A stretch of DNA of 64,000 nt, taken from positions 3,217,001 through 3,281,000 of the forward strand of contig NZ_CP086727.1 of assembly GCF_020906275.1 (NCBI RefSeq). The letters are read 5' to 3'. The DNA comes from Parasphingorhabdus litoris DSM 22379. Lineage in GTDB: Bacteria; Pseudomonadota; Alphaproteobacteria; Sphingomonadales; Sphingomonadaceae. Under the pieces are notes generated by a model that was given only the letters and a program-made list of their open reading frames with translations, was not told the origin of the DNA and ran no database searches. Numbering within the stretch: position 1 is the stretch's first letter; each line of letters begins with the position of its first letter. Both the position numbers and the translations under genes were made by a program. This document shows positions 36,379 to 47,100 of the stretch, piece by piece.

Positions 36379-37025
36379 TAGGCGCGCTCAAAACGATGAT
36401 CTGGCGTGATGTGCGGCAGAGTTACGCCAGTGGCGGAACCTGGCTGCCAGTAGTCTTCTATCTATCTGCAGCAACCCTGTTCCCCTTTGCTGTGGGACCA
36501 GACCGCGACTTGCTGCTCCAGACCGGCGGGGGCATATTGTGGATCGCAGCTTTGCTGGCGACCTTGCTGCCACTTGACCGGCTGGTGCAACCAGATCTCG
36601 ACAACGGTCTATATGATCAACTGCTGGTGCGAGGAATCACGGATGAATTGATCGCTTTCGCACGGCTGATCTCGCACTGGCTAGCCTTTGGCCCGCCATT
36701 GCTATTCGCCGCGTTTCTAGCCAGCGGCCTGATGGGTTTGGAAGGCCCACCATTGGTCACCCTACTCGCCAGCCTCGCTATAGCAACACCGGCGCTTGCC
36801 GGATTAGCGGTCATGATCGCGGCCCTGACGGCTGGACTGAAGGGTGCCAGCGCATTGGGTGGATTGCTGTTGGTGCCGCTAGCCATTCCGTTGCTGATTT
36901 TCGGAGCGGGCAGCCTCGCCGATCCAAGCGGCAGTGCGCTGCTGTTTTTGAGCGCTGTGTCTTTGCTGCTTGTAGCTATTACGCCTTTTGCGGCCGGCGC
37001 GGCACTAAGAGCTGTACGGGAATAA
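36375..37025 (+). CDS. ccmB: heme exporter protein CcmB
   Basis: A 216-residue inner-membrane protein with about six hydrophobic helices. The N-terminal MIWRDVRQSYASGGTWLPVVFYL and LLATLLPLDRLVQPDLDNGLYDQLLVRG blocks are characteristic of CcmB. Partner of CcmA. Other ccm genes (ccmC, ccmE, ccmF) do not follow; the next gene is on the other strand, so the rest of the system must be elsewhere in the genome. Confidence 0.92.
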   Translation: MIGALKTMIWRDVRQSYASGGTWLPVVFYLSAATLFPFAVGPDRDLLLQTGGGILWIAALLATLLPLDRLVQPDLDNGLYDQLLVRGITDELIAFARLISHWLAFGPPLLFAAFLASGLMGLEGPPLVTLLASLAIATPALAGLAVMIAALTAGLKGASALGGLLLVPLAIPLLIFGAGSLADPSGSALLFLSAVSLLLVAITPFAAGAALRAVRE

Positions 37026-37027
37026 TC

Positions 37028-37786
37028 CTAAATTCCGCCGTCCGTAACTTCATAACCTGCCGCTTCCAGGCCAGTTTTCAATACAGCCGTACACGCTGCC
37101 AGTTCATCCGCATCGGTTGACCGCACCACAAAATTCGCGCCGACCGTGCCATTGCGGAAAAAGGGATAGCTGCCAATCTGACACCCTGCATGGGCTTTTT
37201 CCGCCGCGATCAGGACATCGGCAATTTCGCTCTCTGGCGCCCATGCGCCAAGCGTTTCAGACAGAAGCGGCGCGCCGCCTTCCAATGTACCCGTGAGCGC
37301 ATCGAGCATCCCCGCCGTGATATGCGGCACGCCCGCCATCAGATACAGGTTGTCGATCTTGATTCCTGGTGCACCGGACATGCGGTTTTCGATCAGCTCT
37401 GCGCCATCAGGGACACGCGCCATGCGAAGCCGGCCTTCGTTGATGCCGCCTTTGTCGGCATAATATTTTTCCAAAATCGCGCGCGCCGTCGGGTGGATCA
37501 CCACATCCACGCCCAGCGCCTTGGAAATCGCATCGACCGTGATGTCATCATGGGTCGGACCTATGCCACCGGTAGTAAAAAGATAATCATTGCGTGCGCG
37601 CAAAATATTCACCGCTTCGGCAATCGCATCCATGTCATCGGCAACCACGCGGACCTCACCCAGCCTGATGCCCTGGACGTTCAACCATTTGGCGATCTGC
37701 GCGATATTCTTGTCCTGCGTACGGCCGGAGAGAATTTCATCGCCAATGACAATCAGCGCTGCGGTGTAGATGCGGGATTTGCTCAT
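37028..37786 (-). CDS. CinA-type molybdopterin-binding domain protein
   Basis: A 252-residue protein of the MoaB/MogA-like fold (competence/damage-inducible protein A, N-terminal family). Seen: AALIVIGDEILSGRTQDKN, FTTGGIGPTHDDITVDA and GVPHITAGMLDAL, the usual motifs. It lacks the C-terminal CinA amidohydrolase domain, as in many stand-alone alphaproteobacterial forms. Proposed roles include ADP-ribose pyrophosphatase activity in NAD metabolism. Overlaps nothing; convergent with ccmB, two bases apart. Confidence 0.88.
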   Translation of the reverse strand: MSKSRIYTAALIVIGDEILSGRTQDKNIAQIAKWLNVQGIRLGEVRVVADDMDAIAEAVNILRARNDYLFTTGGIGPTHDDITVDAISKALGVDVVIHPTARAILEKYYADKGGINEGRLRMARVPDGAELIENRMSGAPGIKIDNLYLMAGVPHITAGMLDALTGTLEGGAPLLSETLGAWAPESEIADVLIAAEKAHAGCQIGSYPFFRNGTVGANFVVRSTDADELAACTAVLKTGLEAAGYEVTDGGI

Positions 37787-37900
37787 ATCATTGGGATATA
37801 GAGCAGTTCAGCAAATCATCAACGGCCATTTGCAATTTGGTAAGGTCCTGCATCTAAATTGAAATGGGGCGCATATACATCCTCTCCAACAGGAGAAATC

Positions 37901-38566
37901 ATGACCATGCAATTCGGACATTTCGGTTTTCAGGCAGTATTGCATGATAATGCCGCAAGCCTGTCCATCGTGCAGGATGGCCCGCATTTGATCATTGAAG
38001 AAACCGACCGACCGCCAAGCAAGATGTCGCTGATCGCTGGCATCGCTTTTTCAATGTGCTTTGTCGCTTTCGGATTGTTTATAGTCAGCTGGGAATTGGC
38101 GCCAGCGAGCGAACCGCTGCGCTTTCCCGCAGCAGGGTTGTTTGCGCTGATTGGCTTATGGCTGTTCTGGTTAGTGATTGGCCGGAAGAAAACCATCCGG
38201 CGCCTCATCGCAAACCGCGAGGCCCAGACAATTGAATATGGTCAGATGGTCGCTGTTAACAAAGATGATTGGCAATATCGGAAAAAAGGGGTTTTGGATT
38301 ATCGTGATGCCGAGCGGTTCGACACCGGCTATGTCGACCATTCTGCACCCGGTGCTGACCTCGTCTTCACCGGCCTATATGTCAAAGCAACGAATGGCCC
38401 TCGCAATGGCTTGTTGATCATGGGTGCGCTCTACGAAATAGAAATCGCCATTGATCATATCTACCGTCACATGAATGAAACGGTCGAGAGCGGTGGTAGT
38501 TTTGGCGAGGGAAAAATTGGTCCGCCCCGGAGCTTTGTTCCGCAAAACGCAGGCGGGAATGGATAG
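37901..38566 (+). CDS. membrane protein of unknown function
   Basis: A 221-residue protein with two adjacent hydrophobic segments (about residues 43-64 and 76-95: LIAGIAFSMCFVAFGLFIV and FPAAGLFALIGLWLFWLVIG), followed by a soluble domain that is probably cytoplasmic or PH-like. It ends with a Gly-rich tail. An AGGAGAA site precedes the ATG at 37901. I recognise no family. It lies 53 bases before map on the same strand, so the two may be cotranscribed. Confidence 0.7.
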   Translation: MTMQFGHFGFQAVLHDNAASLSIVQDGPHLIIEETDRPPSKMSLIAGIAFSMCFVAFGLFIVSWELAPASEPLRFPAAGLFALIGLWLFWLVIGRKKTIRRLIANREAQTIEYGQMVAVNKDDWQYRKKGVLDYRDAERFDTGYVDHSAPGADLVFTGLYVKATNGPRNGLLIMGALYEIEIAIDHIYRHMNETVESGGSFGEGKIGPPRSFVPQNAGGNG

Positions 38567-38619
38567 CTTGATCCAAGTTTCCCGTAGTCAAACCGGGCGA
38601 TTATCCATATATATAGCGC

Positions 38620-39447
38620 ATGACTGATTATCTGACCGTAGAAGACACCACCCCGCAAAGCCGGACGGGTGCGATTAAACTGCATGGACCGGAAGGCTTT
38701 GAGGGCATGCGCAAGGCCGGACGGCTCGCTGCTGAAATTCTCGATGCCTTGGTACCGCATGTCGTGCCCGGCGTAACCACTGGCGCATTGGACGATATGG
38801 TTCGTCAGCATGCTTTTCGCGAAGGCGCCGTGCCCGCGACGTTGGGATATCGCGGCTTCACGCATAGTTGCTGCACTTCGATCAATCATGTGGTGTGCCA
38901 CGGCATTCCCGGTGACAAGAAACTCAAGGAAGGCGATATCGTTAATATTGATGTGACGGTGATTGTTGATGGCTGGCATGGCGATACGAGCCGCATGTTT
39001 TTGATCGGCAAGACACCTGTCAAAGCTTCCAGGCTGGTCCAAACGACATATGAATGTCTGATGCTGGGCATTGAACAAGCCAAACCGGGCAATCGCATGG
39101 GCGATGTGGCGCACGCCATCCAAACCCATGCCGAGGGTAATCGCTATAGCGTAGTGCGCGATTTTTGCGGCCATGGTCTGGGTCAAATGTTCCATGATGC
39201 GCCAGAGGTTGTTCATGCTGGACGTCCCGGTACGGGCCCTGAACTGCGGCCCGGGATGTTTTTCACCATTGAGCCAATGATCAACATCGGCAAATATGCC
39301 GTGAAGATGCTCGAAGATGGATGGACAGCAGTTACCCGAGACCGTTCGCTTTCTGCCCAGTTTGAACATAGCATCGGGATTACCGAAACCGGTTGCGAGA
39401 TTTTCACCAAAAGCCCTGCCGGTCTGGATTGCCCGCCCTACACATAA
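38620..39447 (+). CDS. map: type I methionine aminopeptidase
   Basis: Removes the N-terminal Met from nascent proteins; dimetal pita-bread fold. The 275 residues include the motifs THSCCTSINHVVCHGIPGD (His), VNIDVTVIVDGWHGDTSRMF (two Asp ligands), FCGHGLGQMFHDAPEVVH (His) and FTIEPMI plus HSIGITETG (two Glu ligands), all in order. The N-terminal 20 residues are slightly longer than in E. coli. Confidence 0.96.
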   Translation: MTDYLTVEDTTPQSRTGAIKLHGPEGFEGMRKAGRLAAEILDALVPHVVPGVTTGALDDMVRQHAFREGAVPATLGYRGFTHSCCTSINHVVCHGIPGDKKLKEGDIVNIDVTVIVDGWHGDTSRMFLIGKTPVKASRLVQTTYECLMLGIEQAKPGNRMGDVAHAIQTHAEGNRYSVVRDFCGHGLGQMFHDAPEVVHAGRPGTGPELRPGMFFTIEPMINIGKYAVKMLEDGWTAVTRDRSLSAQFEHSIGITETGCEIFTKSPAGLDCPPYT

Positions 39448-39478
39448 GCAAGCATCAGCCTTGACCGCAGCGCAGAAA

Positions 39479-39496
39479 TTTAGCTAGTCAGTTAAA
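39479..39496. promoter_or_regulatory. palindromic operator candidate upstream of the PQQ dehydrogenase
   Basis: TTTAGCTA (39479-39486), GT, CAGTTAAA (39489-39496). The right arm is perfect and the left arm differs at two bases from the motif TTTAACTG-NN-CAGTTAAA seen perfectly at 54571-54592. It lies 41 bases before the start codon, in a promoter position. A shared regulator is inferred. Confidence 0.45.
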
Positions 39497-39537
39497 TCAG
39501 GTTTTACCCATGAAGGTTTGACCAGCTCGGGAGAAAT

Positions 39538-41694
39538 ATGATGCGCCGTTTGGGACTCTTTTTTGCAACCTGCTTGCTGGCCGCTTGCCAAAGCCAGACG
39601 ACCGATCAAGGTGGCGTATCGGCTGACGGCGCGGAATGGAGCAATATCGGCTTCAATGCTAAGGAACAACGGCACAGCCCCCTCGACCAGATTGATGAGA
39701 GCAATGTCGGCGAACTCGGTATCGCCTGGTTCAAGGATCTACCCGATGCGCGGGGCCAGGAAGCAACACCCGTGGTTGTTGATGGCAAAATGTATATCTC
39801 TACCGCCTGGTCCAAAGTTTTTGCCTATGATGCAAAAACCGGCGAGGAACTCTGGTCCTATGACCCCGAAGTTCCCGGTGAGAAGGCCGTAGACGCTTGC
39901 TGCGACGTTGTTAATCGCGGCATTGCAATTTCCCGAGGCAAGATATTTTTCGGCACGATAGATGGCCGGCTCATCGCGCTCGACGCAAATACCGGCGCAC
40001 GGCTTTGGGAAACCCAGACAACAGATAATTCGAAGCCTTATACGATCACCGGCGCTCCACGCGTCGTCAAAAATATGGTCATCATTGGTAATGGTGGCGC
40101 TGAATTCGGTGTCCGCGGATATATCACCGCCTATAACGTCTCCGACGGTTCCCAGAAATGGCGCTTTTACACAGTTCCCAATCCCGAAGGTAAAGCCGAC
40201 GGCGCCGCAAGCGACGAGATTTTTGAAAAAGCCGCCAACAAAACCTGGGGCGAAGGTGAGTGGAAAGAATCCGGAGGTGGCGGAACGGTCTGGGACAGCA
40301 TCGTCTATGACGAAGAGCTTGATCAGCTCTATTTTGGCGTTGGCAATGGCAATCCCTGGAACCATGGACTGCGCTCGGGCGGCGAAGGGGACAATCTCTT
40401 CCTGTCGTCCATCGTCGCGGTAAACCCAGATACCGGAAAATATCTCTGGCACTATCAGGAAACGCCTGCCGAGACCTGGGATTATACCGCTACGCAGCAT
40501 ATCATCATTGCAGAGATTGACTGGCCCAAGAAAACCCAAGACGGTGAAGCCACGGCCCTGACGGAAAAACGCAAGGTGCTGTTCCATGCGCCCAAAAACG
40601 GCTTCTTCTTTGTCATTGATCGCACCGATGGCCGGTTGATGAGTGCTGAGCCGTTTGTCGACAACATCAATTGGGCCGAGGGCTATGATCTTGAAACCGG
40701 ACGGCCGATCGAAAATCCGGAGGCGCGTTTCTACAAAACGGGCAAGCCATTTATCTCAATCCCAGGCGCTCTTGGCGCGCATAACTGGCACCCGATGAGT
40801 TATAATCCCGACACCGGACTGGTCTATATCCCAGCCCAGCAGATCCCGCAGGGTTATGAAGTGCCGACCACGAGCCTCGACAAGAAACGCGAACGGCTTG
40901 GCTTTAACGTTGGTATTGGCTGGGCAATTGGTCAGCTGCCCGATGATAAGGACGTCTATAAGGCCGCTATCGCCGCAACGACCGGCAAGCTCGTGGCTTT
41001 TGATCCTAAAGCAGGCAAGGTTGCCTGGTCTGTCGACTACCCGGCGGCCTGGAATGGCGGGACAATGACGACGGCTGGCAATCTGGTATTTCAAGGCACA
41101 AGCGTTGGGTTGTTCAAAGCCTTTGCGGCGGATAGCGGTGAAGAACTTTTGAGCATGAATATGCAGTCCGGCATTGTTGCCGCGCCTTCCACCTATATGG
41201 TCGATGGCGAGCAATATATCGCGTTCCTGACCAGTAAAGGCGGCGCCTTTCCCCTGGTTGCTGGTGTCGCGGGTGGTGCATCGCGCAAGGTCCCGAATAT
41301 CCCGCGGCTGGTTGTGATGAAGCTGGGCGGCAAGACAACCCTGCCCGCTTTGCCTGAAAAAGCCGAAGTCGTCTGGAATCCGCCAGAGCCAACGGGCACG
41401 CCTGCACAGGTAGCGGAGGGCAAAGCGCTCTACGGTCGCTTCTGTCTGGTTTGTCACGGCGATAGCGCAGTCGGCAATGGCTTTACACCAGATCTTCGAA
41501 TCTCCGGCACATTGGCCAGTGAAGAAGCTTGGGCTTCCATAATCGCTGGTGGCGCGTTGAAGCAGCATGGCATGGTCAGCTTTTCGTCGCAGTTAAAGCC
41601 TGATCAAGTCGAGGCGCTGCGCCATTACGTGATTGATCGCTCTAACTGGACCAAGGCCAATGTTGCCGACGTCAGTGCGCCAATTGCGCGATAG
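39538..41694 (+). CDS. PQQ-dependent quinohemoprotein alcohol dehydrogenase, lipoprotein type
   Basis: A 718-residue methanol/ethanol-type quinoprotein that oxidises alcohols to aldehydes in the periplasm with PQQ and Ca2+. The eight-bladed propeller has repeated W-docking motifs, the vicinal disulfide Cys121-Cys122 (DACCDVVNRG) and the catalytic Asp in ETWDYTATQHI. A cytochrome c domain at the C-terminus binds heme at C636-x2-C639-H640 (CLVCH). The N-terminus is a lipoprotein signal with lipobox LLAAC at residue 17, so it is probably membrane-anchored, unlike the soluble prototypes. Uses CcmAB-type maturation. A candidate operator lies 41 bases upstream. Confidence 0.92.
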   Translation: MMRRLGLFFATCLLAACQSQTTDQGGVSADGAEWSNIGFNAKEQRHSPLDQIDESNVGELGIAWFKDLPDARGQEATPVVVDGKMYISTAWSKVFAYDAKTGEELWSYDPEVPGEKAVDACCDVVNRGIAISRGKIFFGTIDGRLIALDANTGARLWETQTTDNSKPYTITGAPRVVKNMVIIGNGGAEFGVRGYITAYNVSDGSQKWRFYTVPNPEGKADGAASDEIFEKAANKTWGEGEWKESGGGGTVWDSIVYDEELDQLYFGVGNGNPWNHGLRSGGEGDNLFLSSIVAVNPDTGKYLWHYQETPAETWDYTATQHIIIAEIDWPKKTQDGEATALTEKRKVLFHAPKNGFFFVIDRTDGRLMSAEPFVDNINWAEGYDLETGRPIENPEARFYKTGKPFISIPGALGAHNWHPMSYNPDTGLVYIPAQQIPQGYEVPTTSLDKKRERLGFNVGIGWAIGQLPDDKDVYKAAIAATTGKLVAFDPKAGKVAWSVDYPAAWNGGTMTTAGNLVFQGTSVGLFKAFAADSGEELLSMNMQSGIVAAPSTYMVDGEQYIAFLTSKGGAFPLVAGVAGGASRKVPNIPRLVVMKLGGKTTLPALPEKAEVVWNPPEPTGTPAQVAEGKALYGRFCLVCHGDSAVGNGFTPDLRISGTLASEEAWASIIAGGALKQHGMVSFSSQLKPDQVEALRHYVIDRSNWTKANVADVSAPIAR

Positions 41695-41712
41695 ATAATG
41701 CCATAAAAGCCT

Positions 41713-41727
41713 GCCTAAAATTTAGGC
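41713..41727. repeat. palindrome GCCTAAA-A-TTTAGGC
   Basis: A perfect 15-base palindrome 18 bases after the quinoprotein stop and about 190 bases before glnB. It is not followed by a T-tract. It may be a weak terminator or an operator for the glnB promoter. Confidence 0.5.
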
Positions 41728-41823
41728 GACAATGCAAAAAAATGCCTGTTTTTTGGGCGGCATTGAAACTGCCATCTTTTGGCTTTAGCAGTTTATCGGC
41801 GATTCTTTTCACGATTCCAAACT

Positions 41824-41839
41824 GGCATGGTAATTGAAT
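41824..41839 (+). promoter_or_regulatory. weak sigma-54-like promoter candidate upstream of glnB
   Basis: TGGCATG-GTAA-TTGAA follows the -24/-12 spacing of the TGGCAC-N5-TTGCA consensus, but the -12 element has GA in place of GC. It lies 81 bases upstream of the glnB start, where a nitrogen-regulated promoter is expected. The match is partial. Confidence 0.3.
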
Positions 41840-41844
41840 TGTGA

Positions 41845-42258
<414 letters not shown>

Positions 42259-42302
42259 TCATTATCACTTCCATTCAAACAACAAACCAAGGGACGAAAT
42301 AA

Positions 42303-43715
42303 ATGGGCAATACTACCGCAGACATCATGAAGATGATCAAGGAACATGAGATTGAGTGGGTCGATGTACGCTTCACTGATCCACGCGGCAAATGGCAGCA
42401 TCTTTCCATGTGCGCCGATGTGGTCGATGAAGATGTGCTGGAAGAAGGCTTTATGTTTGATGGGTCATCCATCGAAGGCTGGAAAGCGATTAACGAATCC
42501 GACATGATCCTGCGTCCTGATTTGGATTCCGTCTATATGGATCCGTTCTCAGCGACCCCCATGATGATTTTGGTCTGTAACATTGTCGAACCCGGTGATG
42601 GCTCGCTCTATGGCCGCGACCCGCGCTCCACCGCTGTGCGCGCTGAAGCCTATCTGAAGTCAACCGGCATTGGCGACACCGTCTATGTTGGTCCGGAGCC
42701 AGAATTTTTCATGTTCGACGATGTCAAGTTCGAGGATGGTTATGACCGCAGTGGCTATAAAATTGACGATGTCGAACTACCAACCAATACCGGCCGCGAT
42801 TATGAGATCGGCAATATGGGCCATCGCCCGCGCGCCAAAGGCGGATATTTCCCGGTTGCTCCCGTGGACAGTGCCATGGACATTCGCGGCGAAATGGTTG
42901 CCACGATGATGGAAATGGGCCTGCCCATGGACAAGCATCACCACGAAGTGGCCGCGGCACAGCATGAGCTGGGCATTACATTCGGCACGCTGGTTGAAAC
43001 CGCTGACCGCACGCAAGTCTACAAATATGTCGTGCAGCAGGTTGCCCATGCCTATGGCAAAACCGCAACCTTCATGCCCAAGCCGATCAAGGATGATAAT
43101 GGTTCCGGCATGCACACTCACATGTCGATCTGGAAAGATGGCAAGCCACTGTTCGCGGGCAATGAATATGCCGGCCTGTCGGAAACCTGCCTCTATTATA
43201 TCGGCGGCGTGATCAAACATGCCAAAGCGTGTAACGCGTTTACCAACGCCACAACCAACAGCTACAAGCGTCTGGTTCCAGGTTTTGAAGCGCCCGTTCT
43301 ACTGGCTTATTCCAGCCGTAACCGTTCCGCTTCATGCCGTATTCCTTATGGTGCAGGCGACAAAGCCAAGCGCGTTGAATTCCGTTTCCCGGATGCGCTG
43401 GCCAACCCATATCTGTCGGCTTCCGCTTTGTTGATGGCTGGCCTCGACGGCATCGAGAATAAAATCCACCCCGGCGAAGCGATGGACAAGAACCTCTATG
43501 ACCTGCCGCCAGCTGAACTGGCCGAAGTGCCAACCGTCTGTGGTTCGCTGCGTGAAGCACTCGAAGCACTGGAAGCCGATCATGAATTCCTGCTTAAAGG
43601 CGATGTGTTCACCAAGGACCAGATTGAAGGTTATTGCGAACTGAAATGGGAAGAAGTCAGCCGTTTGGAAACGACGCCAGCGCCTGTCGAATTTGACATG
43701 TACTATTCGGCTTAA
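42303..43715 (+). CDS. glnA: glutamine synthetase type I
   Basis: A dodecameric GSI of 470 residues that condenses glutamate and ammonia with ATP. The N-terminal [13 protein letters not shown] and [19 protein letters not shown] motifs bind substrate and metal, and [11 protein letters not shown] is the ATP/glutamate site. The adenylylation Tyr is at about residue 399 (NLYDLPP), so the enzyme is of the GSI-beta type regulated by GlnE. It lies behind glnB and ends at a strong terminator. Confidence 0.98.
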   Translation: MGNTTADIMKMIKEHEIEWVDVRFTDPRGKWQHLSMCADVVDEDVLEEGFMFDGSSIEGWKAINESDMILRPDLDSVYMDPFSATPMMILVCNIVEPGDGSLYGRDPRSTAVRAEAYLKSTGIGDTVYVGPEPEFFMFDDVKFEDGYDRSGYKIDDVELPTNTGRDYEIGNMGHRPRAKGGYFPVAPVDSAMDIRGEMVATMMEMGLPMDKHHHEVAAAQHELGITFGTLVETADRTQVYKYVVQQVAHAYGKTATFMPKPIKDDNGSGMHTHMSIWKDGKPLFAGNEYAGLSETCLYYIGGVIKHAKACNAFTNATTNSYKRLVPGFEAPVLLAYSSRNRSASCRIPYGAGDKAKRVEFRFPDALANPYLSASALLMAGLDGIENKIHPGEAMDKNLYDLPPAELAEVPTVCGSLREALEALEADHEFLLKGDVFTKDQIEGYCELKWEEVSRLETTPAPVEFDMYYSA

Positions 43716-43740
43716 GCCAAACGGCCAAAACAATTGAAGA

Positions 43741-43771
43741 CCCGGGGCAAGTTATTGCCTCGGGTTTTTAT
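43741..43771 (+). terminator. rho-independent terminator after glnA
   Basis: CCCGGGGCAA (43741-43750) pairs with TTGCCTCGGG (43755-43764) with one mismatch around a short loop, followed by TTTTTA. It lies 25 bases after the glnA stop. Confidence 0.9.
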
Positions 43772-43822
43772 TTGCCATTTTCCCCGGTGTTCTTAATCTT
43801 ATCTGCATTTGGGGGAAGAGTG

Positions 43823-44191
43823 ATGCGGACGGCGCGAAATGTAATTTTGATATTGTTGATTGCAATGAGCATCGCCGCCGGCGCCGCCAAAATATTACAA
43901 GTACCTAATGAAGCGGCATTTTTTGAAGCATTAGGCCTTGGCCTGACCATCATGATGGTATTTGGAATCTTTCAGGTCGCGGCGGGGTTGCTGTCAGCAA
44001 TATCCGCAACCCGCATTATCGGGCTTGGCCTGATGGGACTGGCTTTTCTGATATCGGCTGCGATGATCTGGTTAAATGGTCAAATCGTCTTTGCGCTGCT
44101 TTCGTTCCTGCCCGCGCTGCTGGCCGACATATTGCTCCTATTACACCTGCGAGACAAGCGGACGGACGCAAATATCGTCCATAGTCAATAG
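43823..44191 (+). CDS. DoxX-like small membrane protein
   Basis: A 122-residue inner-membrane protein with four hydrophobic helices (ILILLIAMSIAAGAAKIL, GLTIMMVFGIFQVAAGLL, GLGLMGLAFLISAAMIW, ALLSFLPALLADILLLLHL). The four-helix topology and the AAKI motif after the first helix resemble the DoxX/MauE group, whose role is ill-defined. The ATG at 43823 has GGGGGAAGAG upstream. Its 3' end overlaps the convergent tamB by seven bases. Confidence 0.65.
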   Translation: MRTARNVILILLIAMSIAAGAAKILQVPNEAAFFEALGLGLTIMMVFGIFQVAAGLLSAISATRIIGLGLMGLAFLISAAMIWLNGQIVFALLSFLPALLADILLLLHLRDKRTDANIVHSQ

Positions 44192-47100
44192 TCTCGCGAC
44201 ACTCGTACATTTACATTTTGTCGGCCGATAGTCGAGATGCTCGACAATATCGATAACCAGCGGGTGATCTGAAATTCCAACCGTGTCGCGCTGTAGCCCT
44301 GACCATCGGTGATCAGTTCGACATAAGCTCGGCGGGTTATATATTTGCCCGCTGCAATCGACGTGCTTTGACCGGTCGTCACATCGGCGGGCAATATCCG
44401 CAAGCGATCAAGACCCACTGCTTTGCGCAACTGGTTGATCGGATCCAGCCCGCCGCCGCTGTTGAGCGATGCGACGGCCGCTGCCAGTTGCACTGCCTCT
44501 GGTGCCGAAAGGTCAGATATCGATGCTCCAAACAGAACGCGGGATAGCAGCTCGTCCTCCGGCAAGGCCGGGACACTGTTAAAGGCGATTTCCGGACTGT
44601 TGCCGCGCCCGGTCACATTGATCGTGGCGTTCAGCCCGGTCAGGTCCGCTTCCGCCTCAATATCAAGTATGGGATTGGGCGGCTGGCTGCCGACAAAACG
44701 GATTCGACCGCGCTCCAGCTGGAAACGGCGACCAGCAAAGGTATAGTTGCCACGGACAAGGTCCGCACTGCCGGTCATTGCAAAATTGTCGACCGGGCCA
44801 GATACTTTCAAGTTCGCGCGCCATTCGCTGTCCAACCCTAATCCCTCGACCTGCAATCGATTGGGTGCTGTTGCGCTCAATGCAAAACGCCAGGGACGAC
44901 TGCTAACGATAGCGACCCGCTCATCCGCCCTGCGATTGATCTCAGTGACCTTGATCTTGGGCAGCGCAACGGTTTCAGCGGCATTGCCAAATTGAAAGAA
45001 GCTGCGATTCAAGGTCAGATCGCCGGATATCACTCCACCATCCACAGAACTGCGGATTTGGATGGGTCCAGTCACCGTTGCTGCAAAATCGTCGCGAGCG
45101 ATCAACCGAGCCTTTTGTGCATTCAGGTCGAGCATGATGCCGATACCTTCACCAGGTGCCACCGCGAAGTTGAAACTGCCGCTGCCGCTTACCGAACCAC
45201 CGCCTCTTGTTGACCCCGTAATATTGGACATAACCAGCCGAGAACCGTCAAATTGGCCTTGTGCCTTGATGCCAGAGACAACTGTTCCGGTCAGACCACT
45301 TTCCAACCGCGCGTTACTTGTCCGCAATTGCCCATCAATTTGCGGATTGGCGAGCGTCCCCCGAACATCTGCGCTCAGGCTCAGCGGGCCGGTTAGATCG
45401 AAAGTTTCTACGCCGGTCAGCCGCCACAAAGCATCAGCAGCCCCATTGAAGCGCGCTTGCGCAAATAGAGGGCTGCGCTGTAATTCTTCTTTCCAGTTGC
45501 CGCTGCCAAAGCCGGTGACCCGTCCCTGAAAGCGGCCTATGGTTTTTGACTGCGATTGGATGACACCGCGCGCCGCTGCGTTGCGATTGGAAATGGCGAT
45601 ATTGAGACCAAGATCAATTGGGGTAGAGGTCAGGATCAACCCAGATCGGGTGAGGCCTTTGATGTTCAGTTTCGCTTCGCCAATGGGCATTTGCGAACCA
45701 GTCTGATTAATCTTGATGACGCCATTCGCTTCTCCGCCTAGGCCGAGATCATGTGCTATAATATCGGCCAGGGTTAGCGGCATTTTTGATAATGTCATAT
45801 CAAGTCGCGACGTTCCGCTGGCCCATTGGCCTGAAAAACGCGTGCGGCCATTACCATAGGCCAATGTGGTCGGCGACACGGTCCAGCCACCATTGACCCG
45901 GCGCAGCTCCAGTGGCTTCAAGAACCGCAAGGTTCGGCCTTCAAACAGGCCATTGCCCGTCATGACATAGCGATCCGGTATAATATCAGCCTTGGCCTGA
46001 AAATTAAACGTGCTGCCGCGGGTGCCGGCAACGGAAAATGTTGCATTGCCCGTTCCGTTGACAAGCTTGGTATTTCCCGCAACCCTGCCGACCATTAAGT
46101 CGCCGCGGCTAATTCCCTGTGCACGCACGGTTACATCTACATCGGACTGCCCCTCCACTAGAATGACATCTGCATCCAGCGTGCCGGTTCGAATGAGGAT
46201 CGGAGGAGCACCATCAAAGCGGGCGTTTTTGGCATTCAGCTTTGCGCGGATCAACTGGCGGTTCTGCCCTGGTTCGAACAGGACATTACCGTTAACGCCG
46301 CCACCACTAATCGCAAGATTCCCGGCAAGTCCCAAAGCGGTTGGACGAATTGTCCCGGTCGCCAGGGTGTCTGACACCTTCAATTGATCGACACGTATCT
46401 GAGCATCTTGCCCGGCGATCGTGACAATCGCACCATTTCCGGTAAAGGGCCCCAGCGTAGAACCACCAGCAGCCGTGAAAGCAAAGCCACTATCAACCGG
46501 ATCAAGGTCAAGCTGTACGGCAGATAGTCCAGCCGCAGGCAAGGGACTGTCGAGCAAAAGCGCGATCTGGGGACGCGCCAAAGGCCCCTCAAGATCAAGA
46601 TCGAAAGCCCCATATTGGTCATGCTCACCACGCCCATTAAACTCGAATATGGTAGCGGTCTGTTGCACACCACTACCGCTGAATTGCAGCTTTGGCGTAT
46701 CAATATTCAGATTGGGAAAGCGCAGCTTGCGATCAGAATCCAGCACAAGTCCGGTTTCAACCACCGGGAGTCCGCCACCCAAGTCACGCAGAAATTCATT
46801 GTCGAAGCGCCGGAGCCGTGCCGTCACCTTGCCATCTATAGCCAGTCCAGCGGTGCCGGTACCAATTTCCAGAACTGCTACAATATCGGCAATGCCAACG
46901 CCAGCCACTGCAAAGCTCGGTGCCTGGGCATCAAGATTAATAGCATATTCACCCGTTGCCAAACGCGCTTCAATATCCGCTCTTCCTGATGCGCTATTCG
47001 TCGCAATCACTGCTCGTTCGGCAAATAAGCGCCCTTGTTCCAATCGCAAAAACGCCTTGCCGTTGAAACCGGAGAGGAGCTGTTTCAGCAGGTCGCCATT

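Noticed and set aside
38467..39369. A 300-codon minus-strand frame over map
   Set aside because: Antisense to a complete methionine aminopeptidase with all metal ligands in order.
39739..41568. Two long open frames (282 and 270 codons) on the minus strand inside the PQQ dehydrogenase gene
   Set aside because: They are antisense shadows; the plus-strand frame has a signal peptide and full family motifs, and the minus frames have no ribosome-binding site or recognisable domain.
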